A stretch of DNA of 64,000 nucleotides from NCBI RefSeq assembly GCF_007860015.1, contig NZ_SJPS01000003.1, positions 186,001 through 250,000 of the forward strand, given 5' to 3'. The DNA comes from Bythopirellula polymerisocia (GTDB lineage: Bacteria > Planctomycetota > Planctomycetia > Pirellulales > Lacipirellulaceae). Of this stretch, positions 45,792 to 55,917 are shown one piece after another. The notes beneath the pieces are model-generated. The model did not search any database and was not told the origin of the DNA. It saw only the letters and a program-made list of their open reading frames with translations. How positions within the stretch are numbered: the first letter of the stretch is position 1; each line of letters begins with the position of its first letter. Both the position numbers and the translations under genes were made by a program.

Positions 45792-46865
45792 ATGTTGCGT
45801 TTGGATATGCGCAGGCCGCGCCGCTCGCCAAAAGCATTTACTTTGGTTGAGTTATTGGTGGTGATCGCTATCATCGGTGTGCTGGTTGCTCTGTTGCTGC
45901 CCGCCATTCAAGCGGCCCGTGAGGCGGCAAGAAGAGCTCAGTGTATGAGCAATCTTAAGCAGATTGGGCTGGGAATGCTTAATTTCGAGAGTTCCCGCAA
46001 ACATTTTCCGCCGGGACAGTTCAAGCCAGCAGGGTTAACGGAGAAACGTGCCCTCTCGTGGTCGGTTTGGCATCTGCCTTACATCGAACAACAAAACATA
46101 TTCGATAAGTTTGATCTGAAATTCAGCGTCACCGAGAATCCTAACAATCGAGCTGACTTACTAGGTCCTTCGAATACGGTTATCGATGTTTATCGCTGTC
46201 CAAGCACCTCTCGCTTACAGAATTTTCGTGGAAACGATGGTCGTCTGTCAGGGTTGCCCGATGCTTCAGGTTCGTCTGGGCATACTGGCAACGGCCTTGG
46301 AGTGATTGACTATATGGGAATTCGAGGACCTGATTGGGACGTAATCAATAAGGTCTCTGGAATCGCGTATGGGACTGAGGGAGGAAGTAATTTCACAAGC
46401 CTCAAGCTCGACCGTGGAATACTCATGTATCTTCAATCTGGCGGCTTATGTCTGAATAAGAATGAATCTTGCTCCTCTGCCGTGGTCAGATTCAAAGAAA
46501 TAACAGATGGTGCCACTTACACGATTCTTATCGGCGAATCAAGCGGTCGCGGTGCAGAGGAAGGTCTCGTATGCAACGGTGACAATACTTTGGCCACAGA
46601 CGAGTTTTCTGGTGCCTGGGCTAGTTTCAAGAACATAAGTCGAATAAAGCTTGATCCGGATAATCTTGTATGCGGCAAATCAATCTCGGCAATCAATCCT
46701 CCTGCTAAATTTCAATTTGTAGAAGAAGAATTCTTCTCTGACCATCCAGGAGGGGTGCAAACGCTTCGCTGCGACGGATCGGTACAGTTTATGAAAGACG
46801 ACACCGACCGAGATGTGTACTTTGCACTCTGTACCCGCGATGGTGGTGAACTTACTGCGGAATAA
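45792..46865 (+). CDS. DUF1559 pseudopilin-like protein
   Basis: About 357 residues, with GGAGG five bases before the ATG at 45792. It has a type IV prepilin N-terminus ([20 protein letters not shown] then [20 protein letters not shown]) and the DUF1559 body, ending in [18 protein letters not shown] as usual. DUF1559 proteins are hugely expanded in planctomycetes; they are presumed secreted or pilus-like but their job is unknown. It lies 54 bases after a PEP-CTERM gene. Confidence 0.9.
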   Translation: MLRLDMRRPRRSPKAFTLVELLVVIAIIGVLVALLLPAIQAAREAARRAQCMSNLKQIGLGMLNFESSRKHFPPGQFKPAGLTEKRALSWSVWHLPYIEQQNIFDKFDLKFSVTENPNNRADLLGPSNTVIDVYRCPSTSRLQNFRGNDGRLSGLPDASGSSGHTGNGLGVIDYMGIRGPDWDVINKVSGIAYGTEGGSNFTSLKLDRGILMYLQSGGLCLNKNESCSSAVVRFKEITDGATYTILIGESSGRGAEEGLVCNGDNTLATDEFSGAWASFKNISRIKLDPDNLVCGKSISAINPPAKFQFVEEEFFSDHPGGVQTLRCDGSVQFMKDDTDRDVYFALCTRDGGELTAE

Positions 46866-46905
46866 TCCCGTGGGTTGAATTCTAAATCCAGCCTCATTCT
46901 TTCGA

Positions 46906-47703
46906 TCAAGGCCTGCTATTTCTGTAATTGGGACGTGCACCGACCCCGATGCAAGCCAACAGGACAATGATCGCTGAAGCAGCAGGTTCTGGCACGGTGG
47001 CAACTACCATGCCTTGCAGACGCGCTCCATTTCCTAGCGAGTTGGGAAATTGAAGTGGAACATTTGGGTTTGTCCGGTATCCAGGGACGTCGCCGAAATT
47101 CCCTTCGCCGTAGGTGATCGAAAATATCTCCCCAGCCTGAAATGTATAATTGATTCCAGTTAGGTCGTCATCTTCTAGTTGGCACTCTATGGGACTGGGA
47201 ACACTGAGATCCGTGAGATGAAATCCCTGTAAGTCAAGGCGATATTCGGTCTGGGAATCGAATATAGTCACCGTGGTCCCATTGGGGAAAGTCAGCAAAA
47301 AGTATTCCAATGTTTCATCCTTGACCCCATCGAAGAGCAAGTCCTGGAGAACTCCCGCTTTGTTGAAGGAAAAGCTGAGCGACTCTCCTGAGCTCGTCGA
47401 GTTGTTTGTTCCTTCAAGAATATTAAGCTTTGTTCTGTCTCCAGAAGTGCTGTCGAGTGCCCCAGGTAAACTTCTTGCGTCGATTCCTAGCCCCTGCGAA
47501 TCGGTATCATCTAGCAGTGCTCCGGAAGGACCGGCAGTCAGCGACATAGTCACACCATCTACAGTTACAGATGCATCGGACAGTCCCACGAGAGTGTTCC
47601 TGACTCCATCGGACCCAAACAGAAATGTGGCCGCAAATAGACGCGACTCACAAGACACTCCAAATAGCACCAGCAAACTTGTTAGAAAATGGGAAAACTT
47701 CAC
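46906..47703 (-). CDS. PEP-CTERM exported protein
   Basis: 265 residues, GTG start with AAAGGAG seven bases upstream. Signal peptide ends ESRLFA-AT; the beta-rich body is of unknown family; the C-terminus has VPEPAASAIIVLLACIGVGA and a basic tail. It is convergent with the DUF1559 gene. Confidence 0.75.
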   Translation of the reverse strand: MKFSHFLTSLLVLFGVSCESRLFAATFLFGSDGVRNTLVGLSDASVTVDGVTMSLTAGPSGALLDDTDSQGLGIDARSLPGALDSTSGDRTKLNILEGTNNSTSSGESLSFSFNKAGVLQDLLFDGVKDETLEYFLLTFPNGTTVTIFDSQTEYRLDLQGFHLTDLSVPSPIECQLEDDDLTGINYTFQAGEIFSITYGEGNFGDVPGYRTNPNVPLQFPNSLGNGARLQGMVVATVPEPAASAIIVLLACIGVGARPNYRNSRP

Positions 47704-47722
47704 GAGACGACTCCTTTAATTC

Positions 47723-47765
47723 AAAAAAAGATTAACCCCGCTCTGAAGAATGTCAGAGCGAGGTT
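47723..47765 (-). terminator. Intrinsic terminator between two PEP-CTERM genes
   Basis: On the minus strand AACCTCGCTCTGA pairs with TCAGAGCGGGGTT (one mismatch or wobble) around CATTCT, followed by AATCTTTTTTT. It lies 35 bases after the stop of the 47800 gene and just before the leader of the 47703 gene, so the two are separate transcripts. Confidence 0.85.
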
Positions 47766-47799
47766 AGCGAGAAAATACCTACTGAGATTGACCTTGGTC

Positions 47800-48477
47800 T
47801 TAACGGCGTTTTGCAGCCAATAGGACTAAGCTCATACCAACCAAAACTAAGCTTGCTGGTTCGGGGATAGCGCCAACTGAACCTGGCGAGCCAATTGCTG
47901 ACTCATTCTCAGCACTCAGAACGGTCGTGGCCACCGCGCCTGAAGCATTGCCAACGGTGCTGAACGAGCCCAAAACCGTGTCGTAGGAACCGCCCATCGC
48001 ACCACTGGAATCGGGATAAGATGCGTTGATATCTGGCGATCCAGTTGGAGTTCCTGAAGTGATCCATAATCCAATCGCATCACCCCCGCCACTGAGGCCT
48101 GCCCCTTCGTAGGATCCGATCTGTGGAAGCGGACTTACGACATCATCCCAGACATCTCCCCATAAAAAGGTATTGACTCCACCAGTTCCAGCATTGCCAT
48201 CGACAAAGACTACCGACTCTCCTGGAGCAATGGAATTCACCCCAAAGAGAAGGTCTGCTGTCGTTTCGTCGAACGAGTCATCATCAAAATACAGATTGCC
48301 GTCAATAGCCTCAACCCAAGCCATGTCCCCATAGTTAGTAAGTTCAAACCAATCGTCGGTAATGTTGTCACTACCGGAATTTCCAGGCCAAATCTCTGTG
48401 ATTCGCAGATCAAACGCAGCCATAGCCTGACTGGTCAACATCGCGGCCAAAGCCGCAGCACACAATAAAATCCTCAT
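47800..48477 (-). CDS. Lamin-tail-like PEP-CTERM protein
   Basis: About 225 residues from the ATG at 48477 (GGAG upstream; an in-frame GTG lies at 48486). Signal peptide ends SQAMA-AF. The start LRITEIWPGNSGSDNITDDW, FELTNYGD is lamin-tail-like, related in style to the 44452 protein. It ends IPEPASLVLVGMSLVLLAAK-RR, a PEP-CTERM signal with I for V. Confidence 0.8.
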   Translation of the reverse strand: MRILLCAAALAAMLTSQAMAAFDLRITEIWPGNSGSDNITDDWFELTNYGDMAWVEAIDGNLYFDDDSFDETTADLLFGVNSIAPGESVVFVDGNAGTGGVNTFLWGDVWDDVVSPLPQIGSYEGAGLSGGGDAIGLWITSGTPTGSPDINASYPDSSGAMGGSYDTVLGSFSTVGNASGAVATTVLSAENESAIGSPGSVGAIPEPASLVLVGMSLVLLAAKRR

Positions 48478-48918
48478 TAAATCCACTCCATCTGTTGTAA
48501 GTCTAGAAACAGAAAACCACCAATTGACCGTCTATGGCCAATCACATGGCAGGAGTTTAACGCCATGAAGTGAAGGAACTATGAAGAAACTGTGAGCCTT
48601 CTCTTAATATTCCGAATTCACTTGCAAGCTTTCGAAAGCGATGATTCGGGCGCGAGATTGTTAATCTAATGTGAAAATCATATGAAGGCCGTCTCCACTG
48701 CCACCAGTCGGACCAGTACATTCATCCGAAAAAGCCTGGAGGCAAGTGTGCCCCCTGCTTGGGTTGTGACCTGGCAGGTTATGCCGGTTCTATCGCCCTT
48801 CTCTATTGGCTAATCATGTCTGACAGCAACTCCTCGATGCTAAATGTCATGAACCACACCCTCGCGGTTCGATGCAAGTAATACGTGCCTTAGTGTGACT
48901 TTCAAGGAAGAAAGCAAA
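48478..48918. other. Intergenic region
   Basis: A stretch of about 440 bases between divergent genes. I see no gene and no clear paired promoter boxes; an A/T-rich stretch lies around 48590-48690. Confidence 0.35.
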
Positions 48919-49335
48919 ATGACTTTCCATCGCCTCACTTACTGTGCTCTGCTCATCGCGATTCTTTTGGTGAGCGACTCATTCGCTCAGTCAATTGGCT
49001 ACTGGCACTTGCCAAGCACTGCGCCGCAATATTGTGGCTTTGGTTGTGGCCCAGGGCATCATGTGCCGATGATTCGTACCCATGGTTGCGTGCCTCCTCG
49101 GGTGCCCCGCTGCGTTCATACTCGCGGTTGTCTGTCAGGTGGAATGGCTTATTCTTGCTCGTTTGGTTCTAGCGAGTGCCCCAACTGCCATGCCGAACTC
49201 GACGCCCTCATCACTCCAGAGAGCACCAGTGTGGCACCGGAACCAGCTGAACGAATTTTCTCTTTTCCTGAGGGAGGGGACCAACAGGTTCTGCCAACGC
49301 CTCAAGTTGACTCGAAACCGTTACCGCAAAATTGA
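48919..49335 (+). CDS. Small secreted Cys-rich protein
   Basis: 138 residues from the ATG at 48919 (AAGGAAG upstream). Signal peptide ends DSFA-QS. The mature part is short, with about a dozen Cys and several His (YCGFGCGPGHHVPMIRTHGC, CVHTRGC, ECPNCHAEL), then a Pro/Glu-rich tail. It could bind metal; no family recognised. Confidence 0.6.
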   Translation: MTFHRLTYCALLIAILLVSDSFAQSIGYWHLPSTAPQYCGFGCGPGHHVPMIRTHGCVPPRVPRCVHTRGCLSGGMAYSCSFGSSECPNCHAELDALITPESTSVAPEPAERIFSFPEGGDQQVLPTPQVDSKPLPQN

Positions 49336-49461
49336 AGCGAATGTCCCGGTTTGAGCGTGTCCTACCTGAGAAATCGGCAGCAATGCCTGTCTCATGCCAC
49401 GCTATTCAACTACACTGTCTGAAGTTGTGAAGACAAATCCTCTCGGACAGAAAAACGCTTA

Positions 49462-49926
49462 ATGCATGGAGTGATCGTAACACTTGTCGTATTGGCAACT
49501 GCAATTGCCTTCGGAGCCATGTGGCGGCTATGGCATAAGTCCCAAGTCAAAAAAATTCGCAAAACTGCTATCCAAGACTTTGAACAGGATCGCTCTGGGC
49601 TTGCAGCGTTGTTTCTGCAGGCAGCGGGTGCCACCGGTAAGCCGCGGGGACTGACTTGGAAAAACTGCGAACTGTCAGGCGAACCATTATTTGCGACTGA
49701 TCGGGTGACAGGCGAATTGTATGCCCTCGTGACCGCAACTATCAGCTTTGAAGCGATTGCCGGGGGCGATATGGAGGATGTCGAGGCGGTCAGCAACCTG
49801 CGCTGTGCTACGGCAATTTTTGTTTACCGAGATCAACACTGGACCTCCGATGGCCGGGCTGTCTTCAACCTCGAACCAGCCCAGTCGCTCGAGCGATTCC
49901 AAGAATCACTCTCCCCATTTGTGTAG
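49462..49926 (+). CDS. Hypothetical single-pass membrane protein
   Basis: 154 residues with one N-terminal transmembrane helix (about 4-24) and a soluble part of about 125 residues containing LYALVTATISFEAIAGGDME and ATAIFVYRDQHWTSDGRAVF. The pattern looks conserved-domain-like but I do not recognise it. Confidence 0.6.
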   Translation: MHGVIVTLVVLATAIAFGAMWRLWHKSQVKKIRKTAIQDFEQDRSGLAALFLQAAGATGKPRGLTWKNCELSGEPLFATDRVTGELYALVTATISFEAIAGGDMEDVEAVSNLRCATAIFVYRDQHWTSDGRAVFNLEPAQSLERFQESLSPFV

Positions 49927-50095
49927 CCGAACAATTCGGGCTCAATTCTAACGATGGAGGGCAATTGGGAAAATGATCCGCAATATCTACCTAATCGCTA
50001 CCCCCTCAGCGAAATGAATCTGTTATCATGCTAGGTTTGCATAGCAGATATTCCACGAGAGCATGCCGCCTTTCCACCACGAAGGAGCACCCGTT

Positions 50096-51394
50096 TTGCC
50101 GAAGCCAATCCTGTTTGATCCGAGCCACTACAGCAATCTCACTGCAGAGGACCAAGCTCTCCTTCAATTGGGCTACGGACGTGCTGTCGATGCGCTCGAG
50201 AGGAATATCACCCCCAAGGGCTTTTCGGCTTGTTCGCTCAACGACAATCAAGTTTACGGGACCGACGCCAATTACCGTTCGGTGTGGGCCCGCGACGGAG
50301 CCAAGACCATCATCTGGACCCTCGATCTAGACGATGAGCCGATCCGCGCCTGCCAATTCCAGACCCTCCGCACCATTCTCTCCCACCAGGCACCTGCAGG
50401 ACAACTTCCGGCCCATGTGCTGATCGACACCGACGAGCCAGAGTATGGCGGCGTGGGAGGAATCACTTCGATCGATAGCGCCTTGTGGACTATCATCGCC
50501 GTCCATCATCTGTGCCGTCATCTCGATGATTGGTCGCTGGCCGAAGAGTTTCGCGATACTCTGCAAAGAGCCGTGGATTGGCTTGGTGCCCTCGACGCCA
50601 ACAATTGTGGTTTGCTGGAGATACCCGAGGCCGGTGATTGGACCGATCTGTTTGCTCGCAGTTACCATGTGCTCTATGACGAAGTGCTCTGGCATCGGTG
50701 TCTGCAATGCCATGCGGATATGCTCGACCACTTTGGCGCAACCGAACGAGCCGAGGATTATCGCAGTTGGTCTAAACACGTGAAGAGTGTGATCCTGCGT
50801 CGGTTTTGGCCGTCCACAGCGATCGATGAGAACCAGAGCGGCCCCAGCTTTGCTGATGTGCAATACCAACTGGGTGATGCCCGCTATCTGGTCGCTCAAG
50901 TTTCGCCATTTAATTACAGTTGGCGCTGTGATGTCTATGGTAACTTGCTGGCGTACCTGACGAATCTCGTCGACAAGGACCGCGCGATGATGACCTTCCG
51001 CTTTTTGTGGGGGGTAGGAGTCAACGAGCCGGGGCCGGTGCGCAATATGTATCCCCCCATCTATGCGGGTGACCCAGAGTGGCGGGACTATTTTGCAGTC
51101 AACGTGCTCAATTTGCCGGATCATTACCACAACGGCGGAATCTGGCCGTTTATCGGCGGCCTTTGGGTTCGCTATATCCACCGCCTGGGGATGCCGGATG
51201 TCGCACGCCGTGAGTTGGTTAAACTAGCGAGACTCTGCTCTCAGGGAGTGACTGCCGAATGGGAATTCAACGAATGGCACCATGCAGTGACGGGGCGCCC
51301 CATGGGCAAGGCCTATCAAGCCTGGAGCGCTGCCAGTTTTGTGAAAGCCTGTCATGATCTGCATCTGGAACCGGATCAAAATGGGGAAGTCTAA
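50096..51394 (+). CDS. GH100-like neutral invertase / glucosidase
   Basis: About 432 residues. TTG at 50096 has AAGGAG eight bases upstream; an ATG at 50063 is an alternative. The protein has an (alpha/alpha)6-barrel style with NYRSVWARDGAKTIIWTLDL, IPEAGDWTDLF, HYHNGGIWPFIGGLWVRY and GKAYQAWSAASF, which parallel alkaline/neutral invertases (GH100) more than amylo-1,6-glucosidases. With the sucrose-phosphate-synthase-like and phosphatase-like genes 3 kb away, sucrose cleavage is plausible. No signal peptide, so cytosolic. Confidence 0.7.
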   Translation: MPKPILFDPSHYSNLTAEDQALLQLGYGRAVDALERNITPKGFSACSLNDNQVYGTDANYRSVWARDGAKTIIWTLDLDDEPIRACQFQTLRTILSHQAPAGQLPAHVLIDTDEPEYGGVGGITSIDSALWTIIAVHHLCRHLDDWSLAEEFRDTLQRAVDWLGALDANNCGLLEIPEAGDWTDLFARSYHVLYDEVLWHRCLQCHADMLDHFGATERAEDYRSWSKHVKSVILRRFWPSTAIDENQSGPSFADVQYQLGDARYLVAQVSPFNYSWRCDVYGNLLAYLTNLVDKDRAMMTFRFLWGVGVNEPGPVRNMYPPIYAGDPEWRDYFAVNVLNLPDHYHNGGIWPFIGGLWVRYIHRLGMPDVARRELVKLARLCSQGVTAEWEFNEWHHAVTGRPMGKAYQAWSAASFVKACHDLHLEPDQNGEV

Positions 51395-51417
51395 AAAACG
51401 GTTCTTCCGGGATTCAT

Positions 51418-51864
51418 GTGGCTTCTGGTAGCGGCATTGAGGCTTTGAGGCGTTTAAGCATCCTCAAACGCCTCTGGTATCCCGAAGGGTTTAAATCCCA
51501 TCCAGTTCTAGCGGCTGTCGATAAAACCGAGGGACTTAGGCCGGTGCTGCAATACTGCACGGACGATGAAGTCGAAGCAGTTATGGGACCTCAATACCTG
51601 AAAAAATGTGTCACACCATCCGCAAGATTCCCTCGCAGATCGTGGTACGATATCAGTATGCCTAAGAACATTCCAGAAGACGCCGGACTGCTCGAAGCGC
51701 TCACAGTCATTGAGGGGGAGAGAGGTCGTGCGTCCATGAAGGTGATGCTAAACTATTGTGCTTCTTTCTTCGACAAGGCGAGTGTACAGCGGAGATTTCT
51801 GATTCGAGGATTTCCGTCTGGTACTCTTGGTTGCCACGCTGGAAACCGTCAACTTACTTCATGA
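51418..51864 (+). CDS. Hypothetical ORF, doubtful
   Basis: 148 codons, no clear ribosome-binding site, no known domain. Its last third overlaps another frame (51756-52175) with a more convincing domain, so this may be non-coding or a frameshifted 5' part of the next ORF. Confidence 0.25.
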   Translation: MASGSGIEALRRLSILKRLWYPEGFKSHPVLAAVDKTEGLRPVLQYCTDDEVEAVMGPQYLKKCVTPSARFPRRSWYDISMPKNIPEDAGLLEALTVIEGERGRASMKVMLNYCASFFDKASVQRRFLIRGFPSGTLGCHAGNRQLTS

Positions 51865-52175
51865 ATTTGGCACCGGGCCTTGTGTGGCGCCTCATGCAAC
51901 TTGGTGGAGTACAGCGTATTACCGACGAAGCAACTTTTCAGGTAGGACCAGGAACTACCGGCACAGGACTATACGTTTTCGACTTCGAGCAAAAGTGGGT
52001 GCGAATTGGACGGGAAGAAGAGCGGATTGTCATCCGAATTCGAGATGATAGGAAAGGCTTGGACGACCAAGAAACAGAGTTCGCCGTTAAAGTCGTTCGG
52101 TGTGAGCTGTGTAACGGCGAGCTACGCACTCCGATTGCAAAGCGATGCCGCCACTGCGGTTACGATTGGCATTAA
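51756..52175 (+). CDS. Hypothetical protein with C-terminal zinc ribbon
   Basis: 139 codons at most. The likely start is the internal ATG at 51861 (MNLAPGLVWRLMQLGG). A beta-rich middle is followed by a zinc-ribbon CELCNGELRTPIAKRCRHCG at the very C-terminus. Unknown function. Confidence 0.4.
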   Translation: MCFFLRQGECTAEISDSRISVWYSWLPRWKPSTYFMNLAPGLVWRLMQLGGVQRITDEATFQVGPGTTGTGLYVFDFEQKWVRIGREEERIVIRIRDDRKGLDDQETEFAVKVVRCELCNGELRTPIAKRCRHCGYDWH

Positions 52176-52389
52176 CTGACGCTGGTCACATCGACTGATG
52201 AAGCGGGCTGAGGCCACGAGGTGTAGGTGTTCGCCTTCTGCGCCGACAGGACCACTCACCCTACTTTTTTCGAGGATATTCACCTGTTCCTGTTTCACAA
52301 TTTGCCAGACAATAATTAGCCTGGAAGAGCGAATACTCTGGTGAATGTTTCCTTCACTGGCAATAGTTCCATTAACCTGCCGCGCGCCG

Positions 52390-53106
52390 ATGAATCCAAT
52401 TGCCTTCATTCTAATTGCTCTGGCTATCTGGGCGATCGTTGCCTACTTTGGCCATCTGCAAATGCAGAAACGGCGGCAAGAGCTTTCTGATTTGGCGGCC
52501 GAGTTGGGATGGCATTTTGACGACTCGCAAAATTGGTCGCACGAAGATCGCTATCCGCAATTTGGCGTCTTCACCCGCGGGCACTCGCGGTATGCCTACC
52601 ATACGCTACGAGGCCAAACGGTGATTGAGGGGCGAGTCTGGCCGGTTGTCATGGGGGACTATCGCTTCCGTGAAACGAGCGGATCGGGGAAGAATCGCAC
52701 GACCCGGACCTACAGTTTCAGCTATCTTATTCTGGAATTACCATTCCTGCGATCGTGCGATCTGATCGTGAGGAAGGAAGGGTTCTTTGACAAGCTAGCC
52801 GGGATGATTGGTTTTGATGATATCGATTTTGAGTCGGCCGAGTTTAGCGATCGGTTTCATGTTAAGAGTTCCGACAAGAAATTTGCCTACGACGTGCTGC
52901 ACCCTCGCATGATGGAGTTTCTACTTGATAGCGACCCACCCGGCATCGATATTGCTCGGCGGGCCTGCTGCCTCTACACCGGTACAAGCAGTTGGACGCC
53001 TACAAAGTTCAAGAGGACGCTACACTGGGCGAATGAGTTTTTTGGTCGTTGGCCAAGCTATGTGACCGAATCGCTGGAGCCGGATTCGCAGCAATTGAGC
53101 AACTAG
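52390..53106 (+). CDS. Hypothetical membrane-anchored protein next to lemA
   Basis: 238 residues from the ATG at 52390; one N-terminal transmembrane helix (about 3-20), then a soluble domain with LAAELGWHFDD and a long beta-rich part. Not recognised, but tightly upstream of lemA on the same strand, a pairing that suggests a shared envelope role. Confidence 0.6.
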   Translation: MNPIAFILIALAIWAIVAYFGHLQMQKRRQELSDLAAELGWHFDDSQNWSHEDRYPQFGVFTRGHSRYAYHTLRGQTVIEGRVWPVVMGDYRFRETSGSGKNRTTRTYSFSYLILELPFLRSCDLIVRKEGFFDKLAGMIGFDDIDFESAEFSDRFHVKSSDKKFAYDVLHPRMMEFLLDSDPPGIDIARRACCLYTGTSSWTPTKFKRTLHWANEFFGRWPSYVTESLEPDSQQLSN

Positions 53107-53213
53107 AGCATTGTCAGAACTAAGTATAGGAAGCCGCCGGTACGGAATCGCGAAACCCAAAACAATTAGCTGTGACGTAGTACTCGACTTCCATTTCCGC
53201 TGAGAGATATATT

Positions 53214-53786
53214 TTGGAAGCATTTATCCCCATCCTTGTTCTGGCTGCTCTGGTATTGCTGCCATTGGTTTGGTTGATTGCCATCTACAACCGGTTCGCC
53301 CGTTTGCGGCAAATCATCCAAGAAAGCTGGTCGGACATCGACGTCGAGATGAAGCGGCGTTATGAGCTGATTCCAAACCTTGTTGAGACCGTGCGTGGTT
53401 ATGCAAAGCACGAACAGGAGGTCTTTCGCGATGTGAGTGAGTTGCGTGCTCGTGCGCTGGAGAATCACGGATCGGCAACTGAGCATGCCGTGGATGAGAC
53501 GGCACTGCAAATTGGAATGAAGCGACTATTTGCGATTGTTGAGGCGTATCCCGAGCTCAAGGCCAACACGCATTTTCTGGCCCTGCAAGTTGAATTGGCC
53601 AACACCGAAGACCGCATTGCGGCGTCGCGCCGTTTCTATAACGGGAACGTCAGGGAATTGAATCAACTGTGTGAACAGTTTCCCTCTAGTTTGGTTGCGA
53701 ATATGTTTGGGTTTGCTCGTGCCGATTTTTTTGAACTCGCGAGCGAGGCGGAGCGGGTGGTGCCGCGTGTGGGGGTGGTGAGTTGA
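53214..53786 (+). CDS. lemA: LemA family protein
   Basis: 190 residues: N-terminal transmembrane helix, then the LemA helical domain with RLRQIIQESWSDIDVEMKRR, YELIPNLVETVRGYAKHE, LANTEDRIAASRRFYNGNV and RELNQL. The start is TTG at 53214; no other start fits. Envelope protein of unclear function. Confidence 0.9.
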   Translation: MEAFIPILVLAALVLLPLVWLIAIYNRFARLRQIIQESWSDIDVEMKRRYELIPNLVETVRGYAKHEQEVFRDVSELRARALENHGSATEHAVDETALQIGMKRLFAIVEAYPELKANTHFLALQVELANTEDRIAASRRFYNGNVRELNQLCEQFPSSLVANMFGFARADFFELASEAERVVPRVGVVS

Positions 53787-53848
53787 GCGAGGTAACGCGC
53801 TCCGCTGCGCTGGGGCTCTGCGTCGCGGCTAACCAATCTATGCTCTTC

Positions 53849-54586
53849 TCATCTATCCCAGTGTTGCTTTGTGGTCCAATGGCGGATGCCTTCTTCAACG
53901 CCGGCGGCGTAGTGTCCCTGGGCATGGTAGATTCGCGGCGACTTGAGTGCCTTGAGTTCTGGCAAGGCGTTGCCGACGACGATCCCCTGGAAGTTCTGCT
54001 CGAACATGGAAATATCATTTCCTGTGTCTCCGCAAACGAACACGCGGTCGGCAGGAATCTGCCAATACTCGGCCAGGCGTGCTGTGGCGGCACCTTTGTT
54101 GATGCCGGCGGGCAGGAAATCGAGATCACGCTTGGAGCTGTAAACGAGCTGAACCCCCTGCTCTGCTTTTTCCAGGAGCGAATTCCATTTGGCCAGTTCC
54201 TCGTCGGCGGCGCAATAGGCAAAGTAGCTGATCTTGTGGTCTGCGAGAAACTCCTCGGGCTGCAGTTCGAGTTCATCGCAAGCAGAGAGGGTCTCGCGGA
54301 TTACCTGCAGATCCCAGTTGCCCTGCAAGCGGGGCCAATCCTCGAGCCTCTGTCGCGTCGAGTACAATTCGATCTGCGTTCCTACGCCACCGATCAAGGC
54401 ATCCGGCTCGGGTAGACCCGTCGTCTCTACCGATTTTCGAATAGAATCGGTAAGGCGTCCCGAGTTGTAGGCAAGGAAAAACTGCTCGCGGCGCGGAGCA
54501 AGCCAATCAGCAAACCGTGCTAAAGCTTCGTCATCCCCGAGTACGGTTCCATCGACATCGCTAACGATTAAGAACCGGTTGTCCAC
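53849..54586 (-). CDS. HAD-IIB sucrose-phosphatase-like hydrolase
   Basis: 245 residues. Catalytic motif SDVDGTVLGDD (Asp10, Asp12) and the late motif VFVCGDTGNDISMFE fit the sucrose-6-phosphate phosphatase type of HAD-IIB enzymes. It overlaps the 3' end of the glycosyltransferase gene by 19 bases, so they form an operon that would make and dephosphorylate sucrose phosphate or a similar disaccharide phosphate. Confidence 0.85.
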   Translation of the reverse strand: MDNRFLIVSDVDGTVLGDDEALARFADWLAPRREQFFLAYNSGRLTDSIRKSVETTGLPEPDALIGGVGTQIELYSTRQRLEDWPRLQGNWDLQVIRETLSACDELELQPEEFLADHKISYFAYCAADEELAKWNSLLEKAEQGVQLVYSSKRDLDFLPAGINKGAATARLAEYWQIPADRVFVCGDTGNDISMFEQNFQGIVVGNALPELKALKSPRIYHAQGHYAAGVEEGIRHWTTKQHWDR

Positions 54587-55917
54587 GACTTCTCTCCCAT
54601 AAGACTATGGACCGGAGGCTCTTCGTAGGTGGGGTCTTCATCGGAAGGAGCTCGTGGAAGGTCATCCACAAAGGCGAGCAATTGTTGGGCGATGCCTGTC
54701 CAGGTGAAATGGGCTCGCGCCTTCTGGCAACCGTATTTCGCCAACTGATCGTAGATCTCAGGGTATTGCAACACCGAGGCAATTGCATGACCAAACGCGG
54801 GGGGGTCAAATGGATTGGCGTAAATCGCGTCGCGGCCCCACATCACTTGCTCCCACAAGCCACCTTCGGTTGTGACTACAGTCGGCGTGCCGCAGGCCAT
54901 GGCCTCGACGGCGGTCATACCGAAAGGCTCGTAGCGACTGCTGAGTGCAAAAACGTCGGCAGCCCGATAGTAGTCACAGAGCTCCTCGTCGGGAATATAG
55001 TCGTGGAACACAACGCGATCTTCGATCCCTAGTTCGCTTGCTAATGCCTTGAAGCCAGCGACCATCTCAGCCTCTTGCGGATTCGGCGAGGTAGAGCCAA
55101 TAGCCAAAACGAGCCTCGCCTCGGGGACTCGATCAAATACTTCCTTCATCGACCTGATCAAGAGGTCATAACCCTTGTTCTTTGCGATGCGTCCCAAGGC
55201 CAACACGACGCGGCCTTCGAGGCCAAATTGTTGCTTGAGGCTCCGCCGAGAGGCGCGCGAGACGGGAAAAAAGCGGCGGTCGTCGTAACCCGGGGGGATA
55301 ACTCGAATCTTGTTGCGGGTGCAATCGTATTCTCCCTCGGGAGAAAGCAGAAAGTCACGTTGAACGGGGGTCGTGGCGATCAATAAATCACATTCGTCAT
55401 AGACAACTTTTTCTTCACGGATACGGCGACGGAAATTGTATTTCTGCTCCAATTCGTCCGGACTTCCATCCATATTGTCACGCTTCCAGGCACCAATCGA
55501 ATGCGGTGTGTGAACATGGGGAATCCTCAACCGATTGGCAAGAGCTTGTCCTGCCAGGCCAGCATCCCAATAGTGGCTGTTGATGAAGTCGTATACGATG
55601 TTTCCATCGCGGATGAATTTGGCGACGTGCTGGACCCATTCAGGAATTGCTTCGCAGAGCGTTTCTTTGGGAATAAAATGCTTTCCACCACACGGGAATC
55701 GCAGGAGCCGCACGCGGTCGTCAACTTGCTCTTCCGCGGGCTGATCTTCAAATTGGCGAGTGAGAATGTCGACTTCGTACCCGAGACGCGCCAAGCAGCG
55801 AGACAGTTCGATTACAAAGACAACCTGTCCACCTGTATCAGGCTTGCCAAACTCTGGTTCCGCCGCGACGTAGCCATGCGTAGAAATCATCATGATTCGC
55901 TGCGAAGTATGGGACAT
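54568..55917 (-). CDS. Sucrose-phosphate-synthase-like glycosyltransferase
   Basis: 449 residues, GT4. The N-terminus KPDTGGQVVFVIELSRCLAR is the donor/acceptor entry motif of sucrose (phosphate) synthases and relatives. The C-terminal half has LALGRIAKNKGYDLLIRSM and the nucleotide-sugar motif EPFGMTAVEAMACGTPTVVT (E-x7-E). With the phosphatase it likely makes sucrose or mannosylfructose; the substrate is not decided by sequence alone. Confidence 0.85.
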   Translation of the reverse strand: MSHTSQRIMMISTHGYVAAEPEFGKPDTGGQVVFVIELSRCLARLGYEVDILTRQFEDQPAEEQVDDRVRLLRFPCGGKHFIPKETLCEAIPEWVQHVAKFIRDGNIVYDFINSHYWDAGLAGQALANRLRIPHVHTPHSIGAWKRDNMDGSPDELEQKYNFRRRIREEKVVYDECDLLIATTPVQRDFLLSPEGEYDCTRNKIRVIPPGYDDRRFFPVSRASRRSLKQQFGLEGRVVLALGRIAKNKGYDLLIRSMKEVFDRVPEARLVLAIGSTSPNPQEAEMVAGFKALASELGIEDRVVFHDYIPDEELCDYYRAADVFALSSRYEPFGMTAVEAMACGTPTVVTTEGGLWEQVMWGRDAIYANPFDPPAFGHAIASVLQYPEIYDQLAKYGCQKARAHFTWTGIAQQLLAFVDDLPRAPSDEDPTYEEPPVHSLMGEKSWTTGS

